Shown: piece by piece, positions 45,401 to 52,850 of the stretch | How the letters are laid out: the number at the start of each line of letters is the position of its first letter | How positions within the stretch are numbered: the stretch's first letter is position 1 | NCBI RefSeq assembly: GCF_000733925.1 | Contig: NZ_JPOO01000001.1 | Coordinates: 434,001 to 498,000 of the forward strand | DNA length: 64,000 nucleotides | Direction of reading: 5' to 3' | Source: Arenibacter algicola | GTDB lineage: Bacteria > Bacteroidota > Bacteroidia > Flavobacteriales > Flavobacteriaceae | The notes under the pieces: generated by a model | Seen by the model: only the letters and a program-made list of their open reading frames with translations | Database searches by the model: none | Told to the model about the DNA's origin: nothing | Made by a program: the position numbers and the translations under genes

Positions 45401-45576
45401 CTTTACAGAGTCTTAGGTTATATGCCAACGCTAGAAATGTTGCGGTTTATGCGCCTCATTGGGATTTTTACGATCCAGAACCCACTAATATTGATGGAAG
45501 AAATTCTGACGGTACCAACGATTCGAGTTTGCCGACACCCAGGTTTTTCACCTTTGGAATTGATTTAAGCCTTTAA
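42448..45576 (+). CDS. SusC/RagA TonB-dependent outer-membrane transporter (no STN domain)
   Basis: This 1042-residue outer-membrane transporter has a signal peptide at about residues 1-30 (MRNLFKKVRCSALILMMLLC, cut near VYGQ). A carboxypeptidase-regulatory-like domain covers about 33-105 (GTVIDDLGLPLPGASIVEKG). The TonB-box region is DEVVLVGYG at about 112-120, followed by the plug (VTDVLRGNVAGLSI, PLIVVDGMIY) and the 22-strand barrel. Unlike the SusC at 13742 it has no STN domain and no FecI/FecR, so it is controlled by the divergent LacI regulator instead. It is followed 16 bp later by its susD. The substrate is likely a uronate-bearing or oxidised sugar given the genes around it. Confidence 0.95.
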   Translation: MRNLFKKVRCSALILMMLLCTLFSASVYGQDGFMVSGTVIDDLGLPLPGASIVEKGTTNGVVSDFDGNFSFEVANPNATLTISYVGFETQEVPINGNSVLNVTMQATASTLDEVVLVGYGAVKKKDLTGAISQVDADALSDQSTNSVTDVLRGNVAGLSIGLSASPKGTSQIRIRGNNSLSAGSSPLIVVDGMIYNGDLSDIAPADIDKLDVMKDASSAAVYGARGASGVILVTTKRGTSDKPTININTSVGIATDAYKERPYDAQGYADWRTDVFKSINPQNTIDDPGRYDNPNNLPAGVTLDQWLAYDGSAGDPTRAWLNRIGFQDVEIENYLAGNSINWYDRIMQTGFRNDINTSISGRNGGLNYYWSIGRTSNEGIVNGEKFEALRSRLNLDAKITDWLTVGMNTQFAKRNEGFIAADRGQIERSSPWGSEFDDEGNIRLSPQDDNGAGAVNAFLAQKFNDRIDLDHTFNSRVYAKIKLPLGFSYEVGYTNRLEFQEYYNHAMAASPQNVVGSAERQVTKINEWQLDNILRWDKTIDKHSFNLMFLVYGEKYQSYFTRARANTFEPSDALGYSALELGTVQTVDSEDETSTGDAVMTRLNYNYDSRYLLTLTMRRDGYSAFGETNKRAYFPSIAGAWTISNESFFNSEFVNFLKLRLSYGENGNRDIGRFTALSRLNANKYLNVDAGGNVITVPTFDNGTQENTELRWERTKATNLGLDFSLANGIVEGSIEAYQNITNDLIVTRQLPNIIGFNNVTTNLGEIENKGLEFTLATQNINRENFQWNTNFNFSLNRNKIRKLYGDLDENGEELDDITNQRFIGQATDVIWGQEAIGIWQTNEAAEAAEYGVFPGDWKINDVDNSGDFTVEDNVFQGHRSPRFSWAMSNRFTMLKNFDFSFEVYSNWGQKRVFNEAKNRNGFIDRTNSIQTPYWTPENPINDYARLFSSDGSSNFSIWRDASFIRLSNITIAYRFPKPFLEKLSLQSLRLYANARNVAVYAPHWDFYDPEPTNIDGRNSDGTNDSSLPTPRFFTFGIDLSL

Positions 45577-45592
45577 TAAAAAAATAATAGCA

Positions 45593-47440
45593 ATGAGAAA
45601 TATAATATACAACTATCGAAAAGCCTTCTTAAGCTTTACCCTAATTGTTGCCATAACCTTCACGGGTTGTGAGGAAGAATTTTTGGATGCCGATCCGCAA
45701 TCGTTCTTTACACCAAGTAACGCCTTGGATACTCCGGAAGGATTAAATAGTCTTTTGTCCCAAGCCATGAGGAATTTAAGGGCAGAGTACTATGGAGATG
45801 GGGCTCCAATGATTACTGAGAATATCTTTTCCGAAGTATCGGTAGAAGGTACAACGGATAAATCAGGTCCGGCGCAGGATTTAAATCTTTTAATACTACC
45901 TGATGCCAATCTAAACTCTGCCAATTTTAATCGAATTGGATGGTTTTGGGAGGAATTCTACAAAGGCATAAAGTATGCCAATACCGTAATAGGAAGATTG
46001 GACGATGCTACCTTTGAAAGTGATGCTCAAAAGAATGATATTTTAGGTCGTGCCCTTTTTCATAGAGCTTACCGATACTATAGATTGACCCAGCAGTTTG
46101 GAGATATTCCTTTGATATTGGAGGAGATTACCTCGGCTAGGTTAGACTTTGTTACTACGGCCAGGGAGACCATCCTAATAAAAATGCAGGAAGATCTTAA
46201 TATAGCCGTCCCCTTGGTAAATGAAGTGGCAAACAATGGGGATATTAATAGGGATGCAGTTTTACATTTGTTGACCAAGGTTAATCTTGCGTTGGGCGAT
46301 TTTGATGCTGCAATAGCATCTTCTTCCCAGATAATCAATGGTAGCACCCATACTTTAACGACGGATCGCTTTGGGATAGATGCCGGTAACGCATCAAAGG
46401 ATGTTACTTGGGATTTGCACCGTGTGGAAAACAAAAGTATCCCTGGAAATACTGAAGGAATATTGGTGGTTATAGACAGGTTGGGATATGAGGATAATGG
46501 TGATTATGCTGGTGGTACAAGTATCCAAAGACAAGCGGTGCCCCTTTGGTGGCGCTTTATCAACACACCAGATGGTCAGAACGGAATGTCCGATGCCCCT
46601 GGAATAGATATAGATCAGGTGACTGCCATTGGCAGGGGAATAGGTAGAAATAGAGGTACGCATTACAGCACCAAAGAGATATGGAAAAATTCCAATAACG
46701 ATCAACGTCACAAATTGGGCAATTGGTATGATATGGAGGATTTGGTTTATAATGCACCTAGCTTACAAAATTCCGGAAATTCCTATTATGGGAAAAATCT
46801 GGAGCTTTATTTGCCCAATGGGACTCCGCTATGTTCGGATACTATAAGAAACTGGTATGGTTTTCCACATTACAAATTTTTTGTTCCGGATCCCCTGAAT
46901 GTAAAACCGGCCGGAGGGCATGGCGATTGGTATGTGTACCGTATAGCTGAAACCTATTTGTTAAGGGCTGAGGCATACTTTTGGAAAGGAAATTTAGGGC
47001 TTGCCGCTGAGGATATTAATGTGGTTAGAAGAAGGGCAGAGGCCGATGAGATTACGGCTGCGGATGTGGATATAGACTACATTTTGGACGAACGTGCACG
47101 GGAATTGTATTATGAGGAGAATAGGAAAACAGAACTGACGCGCATTGCTTACATTTTTGCAAAGACTGGTAAAACAGCCTATAATGGTAAGACCTATAGT
47201 CTGGCTAATTTTTCTACGGATAATTTTTGGTACGATCGGATAATGGAGGTTACGGACTTTTATAACCTAGGCGTTAAGACAATTCATGGGGATGAATATA
47301 CCATGAGTCCATATCACGTGCTATGGCCAATTCCTGCCTCAGCGATCAATGCCAATACCCAGGGAATAATAAATCAGAATGAAGGGTACCCGGGAGCAGA
47401 GAATAATATTCCGCCATTGACGACCATACCCGAAGAATAA
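45593..47440 (+). CDS. SusD/RagB-family nutrient-binding lipoprotein
   Basis: This 615-residue lipoprotein pairs with the SusC just upstream. Lipidation is expected at C26 (ITFTGCEEEFLD). The mature part opens with FLDADPQSFFTPSNALDTPEG, then the TPR-like pattern YANTVIGRLDDATF and LGRALFHRAYRYYRLTQQFGDIPLI, and ends with the C-terminal sequence LWPIPASAINANTQGIINQNEGYPG, the standard SusD tail (compare the fragment at the start of the window). All marks are of the main SusD_RagB family, unlike the SusD-like_2 protein at 17272. It binds the substrate at the cell surface. Its stop lies 55 bp before the next lipoprotein gene, so the operon continues. Confidence 0.94.
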   Translation: MRNIIYNYRKAFLSFTLIVAITFTGCEEEFLDADPQSFFTPSNALDTPEGLNSLLSQAMRNLRAEYYGDGAPMITENIFSEVSVEGTTDKSGPAQDLNLLILPDANLNSANFNRIGWFWEEFYKGIKYANTVIGRLDDATFESDAQKNDILGRALFHRAYRYYRLTQQFGDIPLILEEITSARLDFVTTARETILIKMQEDLNIAVPLVNEVANNGDINRDAVLHLLTKVNLALGDFDAAIASSSQIINGSTHTLTTDRFGIDAGNASKDVTWDLHRVENKSIPGNTEGILVVIDRLGYEDNGDYAGGTSIQRQAVPLWWRFINTPDGQNGMSDAPGIDIDQVTAIGRGIGRNRGTHYSTKEIWKNSNNDQRHKLGNWYDMEDLVYNAPSLQNSGNSYYGKNLELYLPNGTPLCSDTIRNWYGFPHYKFFVPDPLNVKPAGGHGDWYVYRIAETYLLRAEAYFWKGNLGLAAEDINVVRRRAEADEITAADVDIDYILDERARELYYEENRKTELTRIAYIFAKTGKTAYNGKTYSLANFSTDNFWYDRIMEVTDFYNLGVKTIHGDEYTMSPYHVLWPIPASAINANTQGIINQNEGYPGAENNIPPLTTIPEE

Positions 47441-47495
47441 TAGTTGTATTGAGTTAATTAGTTTTTTGTAAATTTCATCATCCAAACCTATTTTA

Positions 47496-48722
47496 ATGAG
47501 ACATATTCTCCTCGCTTGTTTTTTAGTTTTCCTATTATCCTGTAATGATAACGAGAAGTATAGTTTCAAAATAGTGGAGGATGATGGAATTTTTCAATCT
47601 TCGCCAATTTCATTAAAAGTGGAAGCCATAGGGCTCGAAGATACGAACGGCCAAGATAATTTGGCGTTGACCTCTAACGGGGAACAAATTCCATTTCAAT
47701 TTGACAAGGATAAAAAACATATATGGTTTGTTCATGATTCAGGCAACAAAGGTTCTTATGAAATAGTAAGTAAAGCGAGTGTCAACGAGGGCTCGGGTGG
47801 CATAAAAATGGAAAAGAACAATGGGGATCTACAATTGATCAAAGGTTCTATACCCTTACTTACATATAGATATGGAATGACCTATCCTCCAGAAGGGGTG
47901 GATTCCATTTTCAAAAAATCCGGGTATATTCACCCTTTACTTTCTCCTTCCGGTGATACCATTAGCCGTATTCAACCCCCTGATCACTATCATCATTATG
48001 GTATTTGGGGACCATGGACACATACCCAGATAGAAGGTGAAAGGGTAGATTTTTGGAATTTGGTGGAGGGACAGGGAACGGTCCTTTTTAAGGATTTTAA
48101 CGACACTAATTCTGGAGCTGTATATGGGGGCTTTAGTGCGCGCCAAGAGCATATCAACCTAAAAGCTTCCGCGGATAAGCGCATAGCGTTGAACGAGGAA
48201 TTGGAGGTGAAGGTGTGGGACCTGGACCGCCCAGATAGGTATATGGTAGATTATACATCCAATTTTAATTCGCCACTGGAAAACGGTATTCTTTTTGAAG
48301 CGTATCGATATGGAGGTGGTCTTGGGATGCGGTTTACCGAACGTTGGCACAAGGATAATTGTACAGTGCTTACCTCCGAAGGCAACGATCGCCTTACTGC
48401 CGATGGGACCAACGCCCGTTGGTGTATGGTTACCGGGGAATCGGCCGACGGCAAGGGAACCAATGGTGTTTTGTTTTTAAGTTATCCTGAGAATAGAGCT
48501 CATCCGGAACCAATGCGTGTTTGGCCTATTGATGGTAATGGGGGAAGAGGCGATATGTTTTTCGAGTTTTGCCCAATTCGGCATGAGGAATGGAAAATAG
48601 AGCCTAATAAAGATTATCGATTAAAATATAGGATGGTGGTATTCGATGGCAAACTAACTGCCGAGGAAGCCGAATCTTATTGGAAGAGTTTTGCAGAAAT
48701 GCCTAGAATTGTAATAGAATAA
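47496..48722 (+). CDS. DUF6807 (PmoA-like) lipoprotein
   Basis: This 408-residue exported lipoprotein has lipidation at C16 (VFLLSCNDN). It belongs to the group often labelled PmoA or DUF6807. Visible segments are PPDHYHHYGIWGPWTHTQIEGERVDFWN and, further on, GTNGVLFLSYPENRAHPEPMRVWP. The cluster HYHHYGIW with three histidines looks like a metal- or substrate-binding site. The name PmoA comes from distant annotation and does not mean methane oxidation here. Such proteins are frequent in Bacteroidota and Planctomycetes beside Gfo/Idh/MocA oxidoreductases and sugar-phosphate isomerase-like proteins. No activity can be assigned with confidence. It is the third gene of the LacI-controlled operon. 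Confidence 0.8.
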   Translation: MRHILLACFLVFLLSCNDNEKYSFKIVEDDGIFQSSPISLKVEAIGLEDTNGQDNLALTSNGEQIPFQFDKDKKHIWFVHDSGNKGSYEIVSKASVNEGSGGIKMEKNNGDLQLIKGSIPLLTYRYGMTYPPEGVDSIFKKSGYIHPLLSPSGDTISRIQPPDHYHHYGIWGPWTHTQIEGERVDFWNLVEGQGTVLFKDFNDTNSGAVYGGFSARQEHINLKASADKRIALNEELEVKVWDLDRPDRYMVDYTSNFNSPLENGILFEAYRYGGGLGMRFTERWHKDNCTVLTSEGNDRLTADGTNARWCMVTGESADGKGTNGVLFLSYPENRAHPEPMRVWPIDGNGGRGDMFFEFCPIRHEEWKIEPNKDYRLKYRMVVFDGKLTAEEAESYWKSFAEMPRIVIE

Positions 48723-48787
48723 ACCCGAGGACAAGGGTTAATGCCCAGGTTTTCAGCCAAATAATTTGTAAATTAAAATCAAAAAAG

Positions 48788-50164
48788 ATGCAAAGAAGAA
48801 AGTTTATCAACAACTCCTTATTGACTACTGCAGCTGTTGTTGGATTTCCAACTATAGTACCAGCAAGCGTATTTGGGAAAAATGCACCGAGCAATAAGAT
48901 CAATATCGGGCAAATTGGTTGCGGAAGAATAGCCCGTGATCATGATATTCACGATACCATTAGATTTGACCAATCCCGTTATGTTGCAGTATGTGATCTG
49001 GATTCCAATAGGGCTGCCGATGCAAAGGTATTGGTAGACAAGTTCTATAAGGAGAAGACAGGTAAGGATAAATATATGGACACCAAAATCTACGACGACT
49101 ATCGCGAAATGTTACTTAATAAGGACATTGATGCGGTGGTTATTAGTACCCCGGACCACTGGCATTCGCAACCAGCTATGGAAGCTGCCTTGGCCGGAAA
49201 GGATATATACCTTCAGAAGCCAACCTCCCTTACGGTAAGGGAAGGCCAGCAGTTACGTGATGCAGTTCAGAAAACGGGCGTTATTCTGCAGGTAGGAACC
49301 CAACAAAGGGCTATGCCCCAGTTTAGAGTAGCTGCGGAGTTGGTCAGAAATGGCCGTATAGGTAAAATCCATACGGTGAAAATTGGGCTTCCAGGGGATC
49401 CGGCAGGACCTGAAGCACCAGCAATGCCGGTTCCTAAAAATTTAAACTTTGACATGTGGTTGGGATCAACACCAGAAGTTCCCTATACCGAAATAGGTGT
49501 TCATCCGCAGCAGGGCTATAGTAGGCCGGGTTGGCTTCGTCTTAGAAGCTATGGAGCAGGTATGATAACAGGTTGGGGACAGCACCATTATGATTCCGCA
49601 GCATGGGGAATGGATACTGAACTAACAGGGCCAAAATCCGTAGAGGCTTTGGCAGAGTTTCCAAAATCGGGTCTGTGGAACGTGCATGGTGATTTCTTTG
49701 TGAAACACGAATATGACAACGGAATTACAGTTTATACCAGTGGAGGTTATACCAACGGAATACGTTATGAGGGTACGGACGGATGGATTTTTGTGTCCCG
49801 AGGGGCCTATCAAGCTTCAGCCTCAGATCCTGTGGATCAGGAAAAGAGTGCCAAAGCCCTTAATGCCTCTGATCCTAAAATATTGGAATCGGTAATCGGT
49901 GATAACGAGACCCATTTGGAGAAGATCGATGATCAACACGGTAACTGGTTGGATTGTATTAAAACAAGGAAAGCTCCGATTTCACCCATTGAAAAAGGAC
50001 ACAAGGCCTGCGTAACTTGTTTGATCAGTGATATCGCCATGCAATTTGATAGAAAATTGGAGTGGGACAATGAGAAGGAAATGTTTATTAACGATGATGA
50101 AGCCAATGCCATGTTGCACAGGGAACAAAGAAAGCCTTATGGTACCGACTTTGTGAAAGTTTAG
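48788..50164 (+). CDS. Exported Gfo/Idh/MocA-family oxidoreductase (Tat-type signal)
   Basis: This 458-residue protein starts MQRRKFINNSLLTTAAVVGF, a twin-arginine leader, so it is probably exported folded with its cofactor bound. The Rossmann domain has INIGQIGCGRIARDHD at about 38-52, intact for dinucleotide binding. The EKP motif is changed to LQKPTSLTV but keeps the lysine. The substrate domain shows MITGWGQHHYDSAAWGM. Its length is about 120 residues more than cytoplasmic IolG because of inserts and the leader. Periplasmic members of this family, such as glucose-fructose oxidoreductase, keep NADP bound tightly and recycle it. A similar role on a sugar brought in by the SusCD pair is inferred. 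Confidence 0.85.
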   Translation: MQRRKFINNSLLTTAAVVGFPTIVPASVFGKNAPSNKINIGQIGCGRIARDHDIHDTIRFDQSRYVAVCDLDSNRAADAKVLVDKFYKEKTGKDKYMDTKIYDDYREMLLNKDIDAVVISTPDHWHSQPAMEAALAGKDIYLQKPTSLTVREGQQLRDAVQKTGVILQVGTQQRAMPQFRVAAELVRNGRIGKIHTVKIGLPGDPAGPEAPAMPVPKNLNFDMWLGSTPEVPYTEIGVHPQQGYSRPGWLRLRSYGAGMITGWGQHHYDSAAWGMDTELTGPKSVEALAEFPKSGLWNVHGDFFVKHEYDNGITVYTSGGYTNGIRYEGTDGWIFVSRGAYQASASDPVDQEKSAKALNASDPKILESVIGDNETHLEKIDDQHGNWLDCIKTRKAPISPIEKGHKACVTCLISDIAMQFDRKLEWDNEKEMFINDDEANAMLHREQRKPYGTDFVKV

Positions 50165-50200
50165 TAAACATGTTATATATTTAACAATGCAAAAAATAAT

Positions 50201-50237
50201 CCCTCCTTTGGTCAAAAACAGGTTGAACAATGGAGGG
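50201..50237 (+). other. Intercistronic hairpin between the two oxidoreductase genes
   Basis: CCCTCC (50201-50206) pairs with GGAGGG (50232-50237), and TTG/CAA extend the stem after one mismatch. There is no T-run. It lies 30 bases before the next start codon and could limit RNA decay or expression between the cistrons. Confidence 0.3.
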
Positions 50238-50266
50238 CTTATTGTTATCCGTAATAAATCCGATAA

Positions 50267-51643
50267 ATGAAGTATAATGTTTTAGCCCTATTGGCAATCT
50301 TATGTCTAGGTTGCGGGGAAAGTAAAAAAGAAGTGAAACCCACTATGGACGATAATCCAGGGCAAGTTAGACTAATGACCTTGGACCCAGGGCATTTTCA
50401 TGCTGCTCTGGTTCAAAAAACGATGTATGAGGGGGTAGATTCCACCATCTATGTTTTTGCACCCGAAGGACCGGAAGTAAACGATTTTTTAAACAAAATC
50501 AAGTCCTACAATACAAGGACTGAAAACCCCACACATTGGAAGGTAGACAGTTATTTTGGAAACGATTATTTAGAAAAAATGATTTCCCAAAAACCGGGCA
50601 ATGTCATGGTTGTGGCAGGGAAAAACTCTAAAAAAATAGACTATATTTTGGCAGCTGTAAAGGCCGGGTTGAACGTTTATGCGGATAAACCATTGGTGAT
50701 CAACCCAGAGGGATTCCAGAAATTGGAGGAGGCCTTCAAAATAGCAAATGAAAAAGGGGTCATGATCTATGATATTATGACAGAGCGTTTTGAGGTTACG
50801 ACCGGAATGCAAAGGCAGTTTTCCATGTTGCCGGAGGTCTTTGGTCAAGTATTGGAGGGAAGTAAGGAAGAACCGGCCATCATAAAGGAAAGTGTGCATC
50901 ATTTCTTCAAGTATGTTTCAGGACAGCCATTGGTTAGACCTGCGTGGTTTTTTGATGTTAATGAAGAGGGTGAGGGTATTGTAGATGTAACCACCCACTT
51001 GGTAGATTTAGTGCAATGGGAACTTTTTCCGGACGAGATTATTGAACGCGCGGATATTGAAATGGTGGAGGCAAAGCGTTGGCCAACAATCTTGACATTG
51101 GAGGAATTTAAAAGGGTTACCGGCTTGGAGAATTATCCGGATTACCTGCAGAAAGACTTAGAGGGCGATAAACTTAAGGTGTTCTGCAATGGGGAAATGT
51201 TGTATAAAATTAAAGGAAAATATGCCAAGGTTTCTGTGATATGGAATTATGAAGCTCCTGAAGGCACAGGGGATACCCATTATAGTATTATGAGGGGGAC
51301 TAAAAGCGACCTTATCATTAAACAGGGAGCGGAAGAAAATTATAAGCCTACCTTATATATCAAATCCAAGGGAGGGGAAAATTTTGATAATGTCATAGCT
51401 GAGGCAATAGAACAGCATATAAATTCCAAATTTGCGGGAACTAAAGCGGAAAAAGTATCAGAAGACATGTGGAAGATCAATATTCCAGATGAATTTAAAA
51501 TTGGTCATGAGGCACATTTTGGCCAAGTGACGCAGAATTATCTGCGTTATCTGGAAAATGGTAAATTGCCCAACTGGGAGGTACCCAATATGATTACCAA
51601 GTATTACACGACCATTGAAGCATATAAAATGGCCAAAGAGTAA
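50267..51643 (+). CDS. Lipoprotein of the Gfo/Idh/MocA type with putative oxidoreductase C-terminal domain
   Basis: This 458-residue protein has a lipobox with C16 (ILCLGCGES), so it is anchored on the outside of a membrane. The fold is of the Gfo/Idh/MocA class: a YADKPLVINPEGF segment stands for the EKP motif, and HHFFKYVSGQPLVRPAWFFDVNEEGEG leads into a C-terminal domain seen in putative oxidoreductases. The usual glycine-rich GxGxxG turn is missing; the first strand instead reads RLMTLDPGHFHAALV. Cofactor binding may therefore differ or be lost. It could be a binding subunit or partner of the Tat-exported oxidoreductase before it. No catalytic role can be asserted. A 153-bp gap precedes the reductase gene. 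Confidence 0.78.
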   Translation: MKYNVLALLAILCLGCGESKKEVKPTMDDNPGQVRLMTLDPGHFHAALVQKTMYEGVDSTIYVFAPEGPEVNDFLNKIKSYNTRTENPTHWKVDSYFGNDYLEKMISQKPGNVMVVAGKNSKKIDYILAAVKAGLNVYADKPLVINPEGFQKLEEAFKIANEKGVMIYDIMTERFEVTTGMQRQFSMLPEVFGQVLEGSKEEPAIIKESVHHFFKYVSGQPLVRPAWFFDVNEEGEGIVDVTTHLVDLVQWELFPDEIIERADIEMVEAKRWPTILTLEEFKRVTGLENYPDYLQKDLEGDKLKVFCNGEMLYKIKGKYAKVSVIWNYEAPEGTGDTHYSIMRGTKSDLIIKQGAEENYKPTLYIKSKGGENFDNVIAEAIEQHINSKFAGTKAEKVSEDMWKINIPDEFKIGHEAHFGQVTQNYLRYLENGKLPNWEVPNMITKYYTTIEAYKMAKE

Positions 51644-51796
51644 GGTTGTATATTTTACATAGAGACTTAGGGGGGACTTTTTGAACTATGAAAACCTTTG
51701 GTAATTGGCCTAGGGTAAATATTGGATATTATGTTAAATATTGTGCCCTTGTGTTATATTTGGGTTTTTTAAAATAGAATTATAAAAACAAAATTG

Positions 51797-52615
51797 ATGA
51801 GTAAACTTTTTTCGATTGAAAATAAAATTTATGCCTTATCCGGTGCAACAGGTACTTTAGGAGGGTCAATTGCCAAGTATCTTGTAGAAAACGGAGCCAA
51901 GGTATTGCTCTTGGGCAGGTCCCTGGATAAACTGGAGGAAAAGTGCAAGGAATTGGATGCAATTGCTCCCAACAGTGCACATTTATTCGTTTTGGATGTG
52001 ATGGATGAAAAGCAATTAACCGAGTTGAAGAATACTATAACAACCAAGTTTAAGAGATTGGACGGACTAGTAAATTTGGCCGGAGGAAACATCCCTGGGG
52101 CTACTTTAAAACCGGACCAGACAATTTATGATATTGAGTTGGCCGATACTCAAAAAGTAGTGGACATAAATTTGTTCGGCACCGTAATTCCAACCATTGT
52201 ACTAAGTGAAATTATGGCAAAACAAGGCTTTGGATCCATAGTGAATATATCTTCAATGGCGGCCAAACAGACCATTTCACGTGTGTTGGGTTATTCCATG
52301 GCCAAGGCAGGAGTGGATATCTTCACTAAGTGGATGGCCAATGAACTGGCTTCTAAGTTTAGTGATAAGATAAGGGTGAATGCCATTGCACCAGGTTTTT
52401 TCATAGGAAATCAGAATAGAAGGCTATTGACCAATGAAGACGGTTCCTTTACGGACAGGGGTGAAAAAATTATTACCAATACTCCAATGGGCCGTTTTGG
52501 GGATGCCTCAGAACTTAACGGAATGGTACATTATCTGCTAAGTGATGCTTCCTCTTTTGTGACAGGGACCATTTATGATATCGACGGAGGTTTTAGTTCC
52601 TTCTCTGGAGTATAA
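51797..52615 (+). CDS. Short-chain dehydrogenase, probable fructuronate reductase
   Basis: This 272-residue protein is an SDR with LSGATGTLGGSIA as the cofactor turn (about residues 14-26), NLAGGN, and the catalytic serine, Y166 and K170 (YSMAK). The C-terminus VTGTIYDIDGGFSSFSGV is typical of sugar-acid SDRs. The ATG at 51797 is preferred over the adjoining TTG at 51794. Its place just before uxuA suggests NAD(P)H-linked reduction of D-fructuronate to D-mannonate, replacing the unrelated long-chain UxuB of enterobacteria. SDR specificity cannot be settled from sequence. uxuA follows after 235 bp that hold a palindromic repeat. Confidence 0.83.
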   Translation: MSKLFSIENKIYALSGATGTLGGSIAKYLVENGAKVLLLGRSLDKLEEKCKELDAIAPNSAHLFVLDVMDEKQLTELKNTITTKFKRLDGLVNLAGGNIPGATLKPDQTIYDIELADTQKVVDINLFGTVIPTIVLSEIMAKQGFGSIVNISSMAAKQTISRVLGYSMAKAGVDIFTKWMANELASKFSDKIRVNAIAPGFFIGNQNRRLLTNEDGSFTDRGEKIITNTPMGRFGDASELNGMVHYLLSDASSFVTGTIYDIDGGFSSFSGV

Positions 52616-52680
52616 TTTTTGCAACTTAAATAACACAACACTATATAATTCGAAGGGAGATCAAATTCCCCTCTTAATAG

Positions 52681-52733
52681 AGCCTCTCCCGCTTTTTAGC
52701 GGGAGGGTAGCCTGCCTGCCGTAGGTAGGGGCT
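52681..52733. repeat. REP-like double-hairpin palindromic repeat
   Basis: CTCCCGC/GCGGGAG (52686-52692 with 52699-52705) form one stem. CCTGCC/GGTAGG (52711-52716 with 52724-52729, one G-U pair) form a second. AGCC/GGCT at 52681-52684 and 52730-52733 can close both into a three-way junction. It is G+C-rich compared with its surroundings and untranslated. Confidence 0.5.
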
Positions 52734-52850
52734 GTGTATTCGCAGATGTAGGGATGGCCATGAGTTTTGTGTGTTATGTTAAGTGCATTGCAAATACTGT
52801 CCGCAAGTCCTCATTATTACAAAGTAATAACATTTTAATAGCGCATATTA

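Noticed and set aside
47496..48722. Methane monooxygenase subunit (PmoA name)
   Set aside because: The protein is a soluble lipoprotein without the membrane spans of methane monooxygenase; the name is a database carry-over.
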